Below are positions 35,418-46,261 of a stretch of 64,000 nt of DNA, one piece after another. The notes under the pieces are model-generated. The model was not told where the DNA came from. It did not search any database and saw only the letters and a program-made list of their open reading frames with translations. Position 1 is the first letter of the stretch, and each line of letters opens with the position of its first letter. Made by a program: the position numbers and the translations under genes. The DNA lies in the NCBI GenBank assembly GCA_947650285.1, contig CANTFL010001429.1:62001-126000 (forward strand). Direction: 5' to 3'. This DNA comes from Hyaloperonospora brassicae (taxonomy: Eukaryota; Oomycota; Peronosporomycetes; Peronosporales; Peronosporaceae).

Positions 35418-35894
35418 TGAGACGAAGTGACACTTCGGTTGGTAACCGACAAAACATGCGTGGTTTATACAGGGGGAGAAATCCCGTTAGAAATGAAATG
35501 AAAAACCGTATGAGTTGTTGGGCCGACGTGTTTCAGCCACTAAAATACGAGATCTTGCGTGATGTATTGAATATATCATTATTGTCTAGATTAGATACGT
35601 TAAGTCTGAGGCGTTCTTTTCGATAACAACAAATAAAGTATGGTTTGCCTTTTGATCTAATAAAAGCACGTGCCTGTTAAAGGCGTCTTTGATAATAAGA
35701 GAGTCAAGTCATCTTAAGACACAGACTCGTTAGCACACTGTGCAGTCGATTCACTGAATCGTCTAGGTCCCTTGAACAAGGGCCTGGAGCTGTAAGCTCG
35801 TTGACCCATAGAGTCGCGGTCTTGTACAGAACTGCTTTGCTCACTGAGCACACAAAGCCTTTCTCTGGCTAGGAGCTGTGCTAGATCCGCTACA
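35418..35894 (+). repeat. 5' LTR of the right-arm element
   Basis: The LTR starts TGAGACGAAGTGACAC and ends TACA. Two bases later comes TGGTAGCAATTG, which matches the 3' end pattern expected for a tRNA primer (TGG complementary to CCA). The start is supported by alignment with the 3' LTR at 42176, which begins TGTAACGGAGTCGCAC. Confidence 0.7.
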
Positions 35895-35896
35895 CT

Positions 35897-35910
35897 TGGT
35901 AGCAATTGCA
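35897..35910 (+). promoter_or_regulatory. tRNA primer binding site
   Basis: TGGTAGCAATTGCA follows the LTR end by two bases. TGGTA is what an initiator-Met tRNA 3' end (ending TACCA) would pair with. The identity of the primer tRNA is inferred, not shown. Confidence 0.5.
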
Positions 35911-35953
35911 GTCAATCTACACCTGAGTCTACAAATAATGATCCTCTGTGAGG

Positions 35954-36893
35954 ATGGAGCAGTCCACTCCCCTCTCTGAGCCTCAAAAAGTCGCGCTTGA
36001 TAAGCTGACCACGAATTTGGGCCCATAGTATGTGGAGTTATTTGTGTCGCAGGGCCCGGACGTACTGAACGCACGTCTTGAGAGATTTATGCGGTAAGAG
36101 ACGATCCTTGTAGGGCAGGTCCAAGACCGAATGGCGTCGGCTATGCTTACACGCTTTGTGTTTGTGTCAGAAGATGGTTCTAAGCCTCAGCCAGTCAGTT
36201 TGTACATCAAAACTTACTCCGGGAAAGAAGGAGAGAAGCTCATCCTCTGGATCCGCGAGATAGAGATCTCCCATAAGTAGGTCATGATACGAACCGAGTA
36301 TCAGAGGGTCAGGAATTTTCCACAAGCTCTTTCGTAGAGCGAAGGAGTGGGCACTTAAGCGCAAAGCGTCCATCCGTGACGCCTTATGGGAAATTTTTAA
36401 GCTTCAGCTTATCCGCACTTTTGTGCCGCCCGACCAGGCATATCGCGTGCGATCACGCTTCCTATCTACCTGCCAGAGCAAATATGAGTTGTTGGACTGT
36501 GTCCACGAACTGAGGACACTTATAGCTGCTATGCAGAACGAACCTCTCCCAGAGGTAGTCTATGTGACGGTGTTCATGGAAGATATTCGTCCTATCCCCG
36601 CCAGAATTGAAGTCTTCCGTTTCCACCCCACTATCTTTGAAGGAGCGTTCGAAATTGCGCATAACGCGGATTGCAACTTTAAGCTTGCTGAGCTTGGTTG
36701 GAATGGGTACAACCCGGGCTCTACTAGAGCAATCTCCATGAGCACTTCAGCGTCCTCTAGACCTGAACCTATGGATGCTAGTAACGCTGAAAGTGACAGT
36801 GAAGATGTAGCTGAGCTTGAAGTAGCTGAATAGAAACGCGTCATCAGTCGCTGCTATACGTGCGGAAGCACTAAGCACTTACGCCTCAGATGG
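35954..36893 (+). pseudogene. Right-arm Gypsy Gag and zinc knuckle, broken
   Basis: The start MEQSTPLSEPQKVALDKL at 35954 runs into an early stop. Gag continues in pieces, with KLFRRAKEWALKRKASIRDA, and is open from 36423 to 36833 (136 residues, including FRFHPTIFEGAFEIAHNADC). The knuckle at 36852-36893 reads CYTCGSTKHLRLRW: the C-x2-C-x4-H pattern is kept but the final Cys is Trp. Gag would normally coat element RNA. Confidence 0.7.
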
Positions 36894-36961
36894 CCATTGG
36901 GCAAGCAGAGTCAGGATCACATGCGTTGAATCCCTACCAGCAGCCAAAGCTCTGGTAAGGC

Positions 36962-37294
36962 ATGGGAAACGTCATCTCTCAGAAGGTGCGGGGTGTAAAC
37001 GGGTTTACTAAACCTTCGACGATTCTCATCTATTCCGGGGACTTAAACAATTATGCTCGTCGTCGTTCCCTCGAAGGGAGTCGGCCGTATGCTGAAGCGC
37101 TGAAAGCGCAAGATGGTGAGGCTATCACCGTTCTCCTGGCGACAGGAACGCGTGTCACAGCACCAAATATTGTCATGAATGTAGGCGTAAAGTTCTTGGA
37201 CTATAATAGCGTGGAACTATGCCTAGTATTTGAACTAGACACGATATATGATCTCATTTTAGGGATGGCCTGGATGGAACGCCACGAGCCATAG
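36962..37294 (+). pseudogene. Right-arm retropepsin, catalytic Asp replaced by Tyr
   Basis: The frame is open for 110 codons and is recognisable as the Gypsy aspartic protease. The active-site block is ILIYSGDLNNYARR, so the Asp of Asp-Ser-Gly is Tyr. LCLVFELDTIYDLILGMAWM and ERHEP form the C-terminal signature. The identical lesion in the left arm shows that the two copies share a common inactive ancestor. Confidence 0.75.
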
Positions 37295-37498
37295 ACAGAT
37301 TGTAGGTCTATGATCTTAGGCGCAAAGCGCACGATTCCCAGCGTAGATTTGTAGAGTCATGAACCCACCTCCGATAGGAAACAAAAGCGCTATTGGCACG
37401 AGCTACTACCTGGATTGGCTAGCGTGCTGGACATTGGTTTGTCAGAGTTACTTGACATCAAATATGTCAATGAAGTAATCCCCGAGCTAGACTAATCA

Positions 37499-37780
37499 AT
37501 GGATGGTGATGCTTCACTCATTCCGTTAAGTGATGCTCATGGTTATAATGAATCACCAAATGTAGCAAACACAAATAGCCTAGGGCCGAGAAATCTCGAG
37601 CAGAGCTCGCTTGATGAGCATGAAGTGGCACGTATACATACACTGAGCGAAGTGTTCGAGTTAAGAAGCAAAAAACTAGATGTCACTCAGGACACCACGT
37701 TTCGTATAGAGCCCGTTATGGTTAGCGATGAACCAGGGAACACCCCCGTTCCGAACTCTATGAGTTGTAACGTCTCATAA
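37499..37780 (+). pseudogene. Right-arm protease-RT linker
   Basis: A 93-codon acidic frame begins MDGDASLIPLSDAHGYNESP. It lies between protease and RT, with no motif of its own. It is probably the decayed linker of the polyprotein. Confidence 0.5.
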
Positions 37781-37828
37781 ACGAGACGACGGAAGCGTCG
37801 GACAGCAACTTCGAAACTCAACTCGTCT

Positions 37829-39560
37829 TTGTCGTTGAATATTGATAATAGTAGTAACACACTTTATGCACTTGTCAATGGAGTGACTGGTCACGTAGAT
37901 GGCAGCGTCTGGCTTGAGGCTTTCCCTGCTTTGGTTACTATGTTTGATCTAGACGAAGTATCTGATGGTGAGTTTAGTCAAGCCTTAAGGGCATGCGAAT
38001 TATCCGACCTTGTGGTCGCCCGCCCCGGAGGCGAGCTGAACTCGTCATCACTCATGCATGTGTCTGTCCTTGATGTCACGAAGATGGCACTTAATGCCCG
38101 TAGTGGATCTGAGATCCTTAGAGATCCCATGGATTGCTTCCATCCTTTAGTTAATGAATTTCAGATCGTGGTGTGTAATGAGTTACCGTCCGTTTTACCT
38201 CCTGATAGAGGTGATCGTCATGAAATTGACCTGGTTATTAAACCAAGTACTGCGTTATACGGCAGTGGCCCTTTCTAAAAGAACAGTGTGACGTCATTGA
38301 TGACTTTTTTTGTACCAATCACGCGGCAGGAATGTTCCGAAAGAGTAAGTCTCTTTATTCTATTCCCACATTTTGTGTCAAGAAGCCGAATTGCAAGTGG
38401 CGCATTTTTCACGCTTCCAGTAAGCTAGATGAAGCGACCATGTCGATCCAAACACATATTCCTTGAAAGGATGTGCTTTGAAACGCCATGATTGGATGTG
38501 CATAGCTCAGTGCATTCGAACTTGTCGATAATTACTACCAATTGCTCATCGAGACACCGATATCCCGCTAACGGCGTTCAGCACCCCAAGTGGTATGCTT
38601 TGGGATTGGCTTGTAATGCCAACAAGGACTGTCCAATTCCCCGGCTACATTTAATCAATTCGTGACGCAATTGTTCGGATCTCATCGAGGCCATGCACAG
38701 ACGTATTTTGATGACATTTTTGTCCATAGTCGTGCATCGAGTGGTCGGTCTGACATAGATAATCATATTGATCATTTTCGATCAGTGCTTGATTGCATAC
38801 GCACAAATAATCTGTATGCGAACGCATTTAAATTCCTCTTTGAAGCTGTTGAAATTACTTTCTCGGATGCTTCATTGGTAAAGAAAGGGTTACGAGCGGA
38901 ACCCGCTAAGTTCAACGCCATAGTTGACTGGACGGTTCCTAAGAACCAAAAGGAATCATGCAAGTCGCTCGGCCTTGCTAACTACTTGCACAAGTACAGT
39001 GCGAACTACGCATACATGACTCGGCCATTATCCAACCTCCTTACAAAGGGTATGGAATGTTGATGAACTAGCACACAAAACGATGCTTTGAAGCTGTTAA
39101 GGAGAGTCTACTTCAGGCCCCGGTTTCGTCTCTGCCATATCCAGCGCGGACCTTCAGTGTCGTCTGTGATGCTTCTGAATTTGCCGTTGACTGTGTATTA
39201 TTTCAAGATGACCCAGATGGTCATGAGCGAGTTGTAGCGTATGAGTCTTGCCATATGAAATCTGCAGAGAAGAAATATCCTGATCACGACAAAGAGCTGC
39301 TTGTAATTAAGTTATGCTATCGTCAAGTTCAGAGTTAATCTGCTTGGCTATAAGCCTTTTGTGATCTTTACAGATCTCATGCGTCATTACGCACTGCGAC
39401 TCAGTCGCCTCATCTCTCTCAGAGAATATCTCGTTGGCTTTCGTTATTTGTCGGGTACAACTTCGAGGTAAAATATAATCCGGGCAAGCAAAACTTGTTG
39501 GCCGATGCGTTATCGCGCAGGTCTGATTATGAGCTTGCTGATGTAACGACTCTGTCGTAG
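37829..39560 (+). pseudogene. Right-arm Gypsy reverse transcriptase and RNase H, broken
   Basis: 37829-38278 is open and ends in the RT N-terminus, NELPSVLPPDRGDRHEIDLV. The fingers follow in shifted frames, with SIPTFCVKKPNCKWRIFHAS. The palm and thumb are open at 38662-39063, with the catalytic YFDDIFVHSRA intact and FSDASLVKKGLRAEPAKFNA downstream. RNase H (39064-39560) is readable only in fragments, for example GYKPFVIFTDLMRHYALRLS. The active site survives but the frame does not. Confidence 0.75.
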
Positions 39561-39662
39561 TCCATATCTAACTAAATTCGTACGGCCTATGTCCGTGACG
39601 ATCAATGTGTAGTTCTGCTACGTGCTATTAGGAGAAAGCAGCTTAAAGACTCAGACATAGAT

Positions 39663-40440
39663 TTGTCGTCACGATTACGTGCGAGGCTGCATAGATGTTC
39701 CATCGATCAAGGCCTGTTGTGCTACAGCACGGATGTTGAAGATACTCCTCGTATCGTTGTCCCTCATGATGAGGAGTTAAAGTATTGGATCCTCCATGAG
39801 GCACATGATACTGCGTTAAGGGTAATCTCGGTCCTGAGAATACCTATAGATCTGTGAGCCAAAACTATTGGTGTCCCAAACTCTACAAATAGGTAAGCAC
39901 CTGTGTGCGTACGTGCGAATGTGTCAACTAGCTAATACCTTAGCTCACGCGGCGGCGCTGGTAGATAGTTTACTTGTACCCATGGGGTGCTAGGAGTCCA
40001 TCAGTACGGATTTTCTGTTAGGTTTACCGAAAGATTCGTATGGCAATAGAGGTATTGTGGTCTTCGTTAATCGATAGAGCAAGATGGCTCATTTAGCGGC
40101 GGTGCCGGACTCTATCGATGGTGAAGGTACATCTACGCTGTTTGTCGACCGATTTTTTCAACAACATGGTTAGCCTGTGGCAGTTATCGTTGATAGAAAC
40201 CCTCTCTTCACGGCTAAGTTTTGGAGGTCCATCATCAAGGTTCTGGCCACACGATTTGACATGTCCACGGCAAATCACCCGCAGATCGATTGTCAAGCCG
40301 AGCGAATGAATCGCGTTATATATAACATCGTACGCATTGTTTGCGCTGCTACGCCGAAACGTTGGAGTTTGATGCTCCCTGTCGTTGAGTTTGCGTTGAA
40401 CAACGCTGTTAATGTCTCTGTAGGCTTTACTTCGTTCTAA
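39663..40440 (+). pseudogene. Right-arm Gypsy integrase, broken
   Basis: The zinc-binding N-terminus is open at 39663-39857 (VVPHDEELKYWILHEAHD). The core end is open at 40177-40440, with IVDRNPLFTAKFWRSI and DCQAERMNRVIYNIVRIV, keeping the catalytic Glu. Between these the central core is broken by stops. Confidence 0.7.
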
Positions 40441-40498
40441 GTGAACGGCCTCACACACCCTCGCGTTCCGTTAACGCAGCCACTTCGTAGTTCAAGGC

Positions 40499-41154
40499 TT
40501 GGCGGAGGAGAGATGGCCGATCGTCTTGCAAATATCATCCCTGCTACTGTTCGACAACTTCAGCGAGTTTCTCGCAACGAAATTGTATGTCTTACGACAT
40601 GTGCGTGACGCACTGGCTGATAGCCAAGATAAACATAACGAGCAAGCTAATGCTAAAGGCAGATGTTGTATTGAACGTTACGAGGTCGGAAACCAATCAT
40701 ACCTCAATACTAAAAAATTCTACCTAAATATATATATTTTTCGCTGTCTTCAAGACATAGTTTCGTCCGCTCTTCACTAGACCATTCACGGTCGTCGTGA
40801 ACAAGGGACTTGCGTATACGCTCAATATTTCGCGTTAAATGCGCAAGCACCCTGCGTTCTAGGTTGGCTTGCTTTAGCCATATCAAGATCCGTCCCACGT
40901 AAACTTGTAGGCGCTTGTGACGCAACGCTTGGCCCTGCAATCGGCTGTCAAATACAAACCACGATATAAAGATGATCCTCCATCCGGGTTACACCCAACT
41001 CCACCGTCTATTTTCCTTTGGTACACGGAATACCATCGACGTTCCCGATGAGCAAGGGAATAACCAGATACATGTGAACAGACTCCTAAAACGATGTCGT
41101 CGAAAGGATCAGTTTCATCATCGGATAAAGTGGCGTGGGTATCCAATGTCTTAG
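40499..41154 (+). pseudogene. Right-arm post-integrase segment and partial chromodomain
   Basis: LRHVRDALADSQDKHNEQAN marks the post-integrase coil. A frame ending at 41154 reads NRLLKRCRRKDQFHHRIKWR followed by GYPMS, the start of a chromodomain (lysine-rich strand then K-W-R-G-Y). It stops where the C-terminal helix should begin. The chromodomain lies beyond the inverted-repeat boundary (41010), so only this copy has it. Confidence 0.6.
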
Positions 41155-42175
41155 AGCTCACAGGAGCAAAAGATACCCCTTCGGCATAATTGACCATTCG
41201 CCTTGTAGTATTTTAAATATCGCGGCAAGAAGTATCCTAGGCCGAGAACGCTTCTCATCATAAGTGGTCTAAGGACGCGATTTCTTAAGCAACAAATGGC
41301 CGTAACCCGCGGCTACCGGCGTAGCCGAAGCATAGCGTAAGAGACTCTGAACTTGCGCTTTGCGTATACGTATCAAAGGTTTACTTCTATAAAAATTATC
41401 TGCAACGACGGTACTTGCTCTGAGAGCCATCATTCTGCTGAGTTCTTAATCTCGGTACAACTAGCAAATGGAATGGCTGTCTTCCTCTTTGAGAAATTTA
41501 CCAGCGAATATTTTATGTGCACACCCTTGATCTGTCTAACCGGAAACCACAAGCTATGCTATCAAGTTGCACCTAATATCGACTTGGAGTGATCAAATAA
41601 GGTTTTAGATGCCTCTCGTGTAGTGATTGTACATAAGCTATGTCCTCAGGCGAGTTAGCCTCTGAGCCGATGGCCCATGTCGACAGGTTCCGAGCTACCG
41701 TTTAACAAAGACGTTCTCCTACGTCAAGTGCCGTAAATATAGCCGCAATGGCTTTTAAGTACTCTGTCGACCTAGGAACGGCATAGAGTACTCTTTTCTT
41801 GCTGAAGAGTCAGCTATTGATGCTCATCGAGCGAGTTGATGATGATGTGGTCCCCAGCACCGGTAGCACGGTGACGCATCACGAGAGCGTTGGATCGCCA
41901 CGTTCGGCGAACAGAATGGTTTTTAAATGAGGCTGTGAATCAGGAATAGATGGAATGGTAATCGTCCCTTCTTTACCATGGACAATGGTATCGCTACCAT
42001 TGTCCACCTTCTCATCGAGATTGAGATTGGGGGAAAGCGTCCGATACTCTCGAGGTAGCGATGTCATGGTTTTTAGTTCTTTAGGCAACCGTGAGATTTA
42101 GCGCTCACAAACCGTCCTAGTCAAGAAAATAATTCGATTGACTTCTTGCGGTACCGTAGGTCTGGTGGAGAAAGG
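41155..42175 (+). other. 3' internal region of the right Gypsy copy
   Basis: This is decayed sequence between the chromodomain remnant and the 3' LTR. Frames on either strand are short and unrecognised. It ends in the purine tract GGTGGAGAAAGG (42164-42175), immediately before the LTR. Confidence 0.5.
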
Positions 42176-42370
42176 TGTAACGGAGTCGCACGTTGGTCGG
42201 TAAACGACACAACATGTGTGATTTACACCGGTGTTGAAATCACATTAGAAATAAAATTGAAAACCGTATAGGTTATTCGGCTGATGTGTGTCAGCCACAA
42301 AATTACAAGATCTTTCGTGATATATTAATGATAGCAGAAGTTTTCATGTGGTGGACTAAAGTAAAAAAGG
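42176..42370 (+). repeat. Diverged, truncated 3' LTR of the right-arm element
   Basis: It starts TGTAACGGAGTCGCACGTTG just after the purine tract and aligns with 35418 onward, through GGTAAACGAC, AACATG, AAACCGTAT and GTCAGCCAC. Similarity fades after about 42350, whereas the 5' LTR is about 477 bp, so this copy is truncated or replaced at its end. Confidence 0.65.
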
Positions 42371-43821
42371 CGAGTTGAGCTTTCAAAATACTGCAGCTGT
42401 GCCGATCGCCGACAAACGGGGAGGGTACCTCGATGTCGCGTATACACCTTGATTCACCTGACCCGTCGGCTGGCGGGCTGCACTCTTCGGTGTACTCGAA
42501 CGGAGACTGAATTCGTTAGCTAATGGCAGAGTTAGCCTTGGCTGCCTAGTGAATACGCCACACTCGTTGGAACAGTAGGTGTTCAATCGATTGCCTTGGT
42601 CCAGAGTGGTCTTATAACCAAATTCCTTAGGTATCTTGTCGCTTCTTGACTTTCGTGTAATCATAGGGGTGTTAACCTCCTGGCCTTTACCGTGATTCCT
42701 AACCGCTAGGTTGGGCGACCGCTTCCGGTAGCGGATCTGGAGGTGAAGGGGCACTCGCCGTACATACCGACCGAGTACTTCCTGGGGATTTACTAGCACT
42801 TGGTCTAGCCACGGAACTGTCTTCAACGACGGGGGGGCAAAAGTATACCCCTTTACTGGAACAGGCAGGCAGACTAAACAAGTTGTTCCTTTAATAACGA
42901 CGAAGACGTGACACGTAGATAGCTAATCTAGTAAAATTCAATACATTCCTATCCTTAAGCTTCTTTTTTCTTTCTTTATCAAGGCTCTGACTCTTTTTGT
43001 GACTAGTCAAGAGTAGCCGGGTCTTGAGGTAACGGTTCTTCCAATGAAAGCTTAGGTCTATCAAAAAGGGACCGAGTCTGCTAGTGCCAGACCCAGGTCT
43101 ACCTATAAGGCAGTGGATCTACCCATGAGGTACCAGGTCTACCAGTGTGAGACCGCGGTCGTCTTCCGTCAGTACCGCTTAATTGATGATTTGTTAACGG
43201 CATTCCTCTTAAATATTATTGCGAGCATCTCTGCCCTGAAAGCACATACATTTTTAAGGCCCTTCTCTCTCAAGGGCTCCTCTCCTGACGATGATCCCTT
43301 GAACCTCCATCGTGATGACGTCTCAGTCGATCAATCTTTAAAGGACCATACCACAGCAACCGCATGTACTTGATCAACCGTACAGTACTTTATTGGCGAA
43401 CATGTTTTCTCTACTCTATTAGAGAAAGTTAATATGGCTTAGTTCTTTCGAAATGATCTCTCCTTAGCTTTTTTGTGCAACAGTGTCTTTAACCTGCGCC
43501 GATCCTGCCTACCGCAACAGAACCGTCCCTCTCTTCACGGTACCTCCGGTAACTACGTCCGATGTTGAAGCTCGATAGGTTGCCTCCACGCATTTGGGCG
43601 CTCCTTTTTAACCTAGCGATTAGTCGATCGCTGCCACTTCCGTTATTACTTTATCTGTCAATACCCAGACTCTGCGTCGCCGCGTCCTCAGCCTCCCAAT
43701 CTCGCGTATGCAGCAGATTTGTAGTTTTCAAGACCTCATGGGGTTAGCGAAACCCGAACCCGGCGACTACGTAGGGGAAATCTACGGCAGCGGCGGATCC
43801 AGACACGGCCTCTTCTTTTGA
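42371..43821. other. Unassigned, probably repeat-derived DNA
   Basis: A minus-strand frame of 147 codons (42383-42826) and several shorter ones are present. They show no domain I can name. Near 43085-43155 a phrase GGTCTACC recurs at short intervals. The stretch lies between two retroelement relics and is probably more of the same. Confidence 0.4.
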
Positions 43822-44640
43822 TTGGCTTCCCCCGCTGCGGCGGTCCTAAGAGTTCGTGTGGATACTTTTGTCGCTCCAGGTGACCCACCGTATGCTTTTA
43901 AGGCTACCCTCGACGACTTTCACCCAGCTTCGCTGGATGTGCAATCGACTTTTGGTAGAAGGGTCGTAGCTTTTGAGCTTGCGAGGACCAATTGGCGACC
44001 AATCTTGCTCTCGCGGCCAACTTATGTTGGCATAAGTGAGCGCCTTGAGAGCCAGTTACACACTGCCTCCTTCTCATTCGTCGGCAGAACGATATTCTAA
44101 AGAGCGATAGGGCGTTTGTCGACCACTTGCGTTCACAGATTGAGTTCTGCGGCTCCCAGTATGATCTCCTAGCAACACGGATGGTATGTTTCTTCTGCGA
44201 GGATGAGGGTCACATTGATTCAAATTACCCACAGATGAAGGAGTTATTGAAAAGGAAAAAAAATTCAAAAGGCTCTGAACACGTTGCAGGCACATCTCTT
44301 GATCCTCACAAGGCTGACAACAAGGTCTATCATCATGCAATATGCTAGGCAGATTCAAAGACATCCTTTAGGAACAAGACTTTTTGCTGGAGTCAGGCGC
44401 TATTCACCTCATATGCGGTACTGAATTTGCACTGCGTAAAATCCACGCATGCAATTGGTCAGTGACTATCGCAGATGGTCGCACCGTCCTGTCTTCCATG
44501 TCTGGTCATATTGAAATGGATATTTTCTTGACTTCCGCTGCTTCTCAAACCTTGGTTTTTATACTCTCAGCACATTCGTACAGCTTCGTCGTCCCCTTTG
44601 GCTTACCAAAGCACCCTTTATCGTTTCCCTGTGATTGATG
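43822..44640 (+). pseudogene. Ty1/Copia-like Gag and protease relic
   Basis: Three shifted frames follow one another. The first (43822-44100) is unrecognised but rich in basic and aromatic residues. The second (44127-44348) carries a degenerate zinc knuckle, CFFCEDEGHIDSNYP, with the final Cys changed to Tyr. The third (44384-44638) reads LESGAIHLICGTEFALRKIH followed by VTIADGRTV. That resembles the Copia protease active site (D-S-G-A-x-x-H), with Asp replaced by Glu and one residue missing. Lesions in every domain show a dead fragment. Integrase and RT are not visible downstream. The Copia assignment rests on the A-D-G-R-T-V context and could be wrong. Confidence 0.5.
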
Positions 44641-45709
44641 TCAGTCATTGTATCGATTTATCGAGCTCGATCCCATGCTCCAAGCTATCTTGATCGATCT
44701 TTTCTAACAATCATCTATTTGATGGGCAACATTGGGAGTTGAAGTTGCGATCACTATCGATTACAGCTTCATTTGGGCGAGGTTTAGCCCGATTTAATAT
44801 TATAATTATCTTTTTAGATGTTTCTCAACCAATAACATTTCTGTGTCGAGCGAGCTCAACAAATTATCGTACTGCTCTTTTCTACATCCTTTATATAACG
44901 TCCTACCAACCTTATCTATCTACAGAAACGGCAAAAAAAATATATGTAAATACACAACACCTCCTGTACGAGGAGTTGGTGCAGTGGGAGGTGATGCTAC
45001 GAGTTACTTCTACTGCGGGCCCGTACCTGTGAAGCTTACCTAAGCTTTACTGGACACATGACCCATGATCAAGCTATCTTGAAAACATAACTATGGTTTT
45101 CGATAGTTATTATTATAATTATAAAAGATTCTAATATACTATAATTTGCAATGCCGAAAGAAGAAAGGACGGCCACACGGTATTTTGACTGTATCGAGGC
45201 GAGCATGTTTAAAAACAATATTATAATGCAATGGAAATTAAAAAGAAGTTAGGTATATATATGTCTATGTAACAAATGATAAATAATTTGTATACTGTAT
45301 AATACACTAATTGATCAGAGAAACCGCTAGACCGTAAGATGGAAAATGCTGTGATAATATTAACTTAAGAGAGATCGTAAATAATTATCAGTCGCGTGGG
45401 TATCGATCATTCAAAGAAAAGTATAAATCCCTTAATTTTTGTAAAGTTATGTTTTAAGTTTTAAGAAGTGCATTTTTCGCAGCTGCAAAACGCCGATTCA
45501 GTTATTTGTGTCTAAGATGCTTATCGAAATTTACAATTTAAATTTTTGATAAAGCGGGGTCTGATTATATGGTCGATCATTATTACATTTTTAAATGTAA
45601 GTTTATAGTTCTCGCAGGCACAACAAAACTAATAAATTTTATAGCGTAAGATGTATTTTTACATCGTGTACTCGGTAGTTTTTATACAGGAGACCAAGCT
45701 GCAACGCTC

Positions 45710-46261
45710 ATGAGCAGCAGCACCATAACTGCAGATACATATATAGCTTCCATTTGTATCACATATATACAGCAGGATCTATACCGACATCAATATGACT
45801 ATCACCATTCACAGCTGCTACCTATGACGACAGCAATCGTTTATCAGTTTTTACGAAGTTTGCTAGTGTGTAACTCATTTGATGTGACGATAATCTCCGC
45901 CTTATCTATCACCTGCCAGAGCGCCACAGCTACACGTAAACCTCTTCAAAATCCTATATTAATGATTGCTACTTATCTGTGCTTTGCGTGTGCTGCATTA
46001 GTTCGTATCGTATGCATCGTAATAAATAAGTTAAATGTTAAATACATGGTGATGTCATGTCTTAATATATGTGTAAGATACCGACTTAATAGCATATGCA
46101 AACAAATATATATTAAATATTCAAAGAAACGCAAGACATTTGGTTCCATCTATATCCAAACACGACTTATTAAAAATACGCTAGACCATCTGACCCAAGG
46201 AATGAGTGTTGCAGTACGACACTTGAGCTTATCTATAAAGCTTGCAAAACAAGATAAATAA
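45710..46261 (+). CDS. Unrecognised 183-codon frame
   Basis: This is the longest open frame in about 7 kb of A+T-rich DNA. It starts MSSSTITADTYIASICITYI, has two moderately hydrophobic stretches (residues about 83-91 and 97-112) and ends in a basic region followed by RHLSLSIKLAKQDK. There is no signal peptide, no domain I know, and codon use looks like the surrounding DNA. It begins about 50 bp after a short hairpin (GATGTATTTTTACATC). I cannot tell a chance frame from a small orphan gene. Confidence 0.2.
   Translation: MSSSTITADTYIASICITYIQQDLYRHQYDYHHSQLLPMTTAIVYQFLRSLLVCNSFDVTIISALSITCQSATATRKPLQNPILMIATYLCFACAALVRIVCIVINKLNVKYMVMSCLNICVRYRLNSICKQIYIKYSKKRKTFGSIYIQTRLIKNTLDHLTQGMSVAVRHLSLSIKLAKQDK

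Larger units (their letters stand above)
35418..42370 (+). mobile_element. Right copy of the dead Gypsy element (right inverted arm plus 3' end)
   Basis: The element begins with a 5' LTR (35418-35894). A tRNA-type primer site TGGTAGCAATTG starts at 35897. Then follow gag, zinc knuckle, protease, RT, RNase H, integrase and a partial chromodomain, then a purine tract GGTGGAGAAAGG and a diverged 3' LTR from 42176. The inverted-repeat match to the left arm ends at 41010, so the last 1.36 kb is unique to this copy. All domains carry lesions. The two LTRs are clearly diverged, by my alignment roughly three-quarters identical over the first 180 bp, so the insertion is old. Confidence 0.85.
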
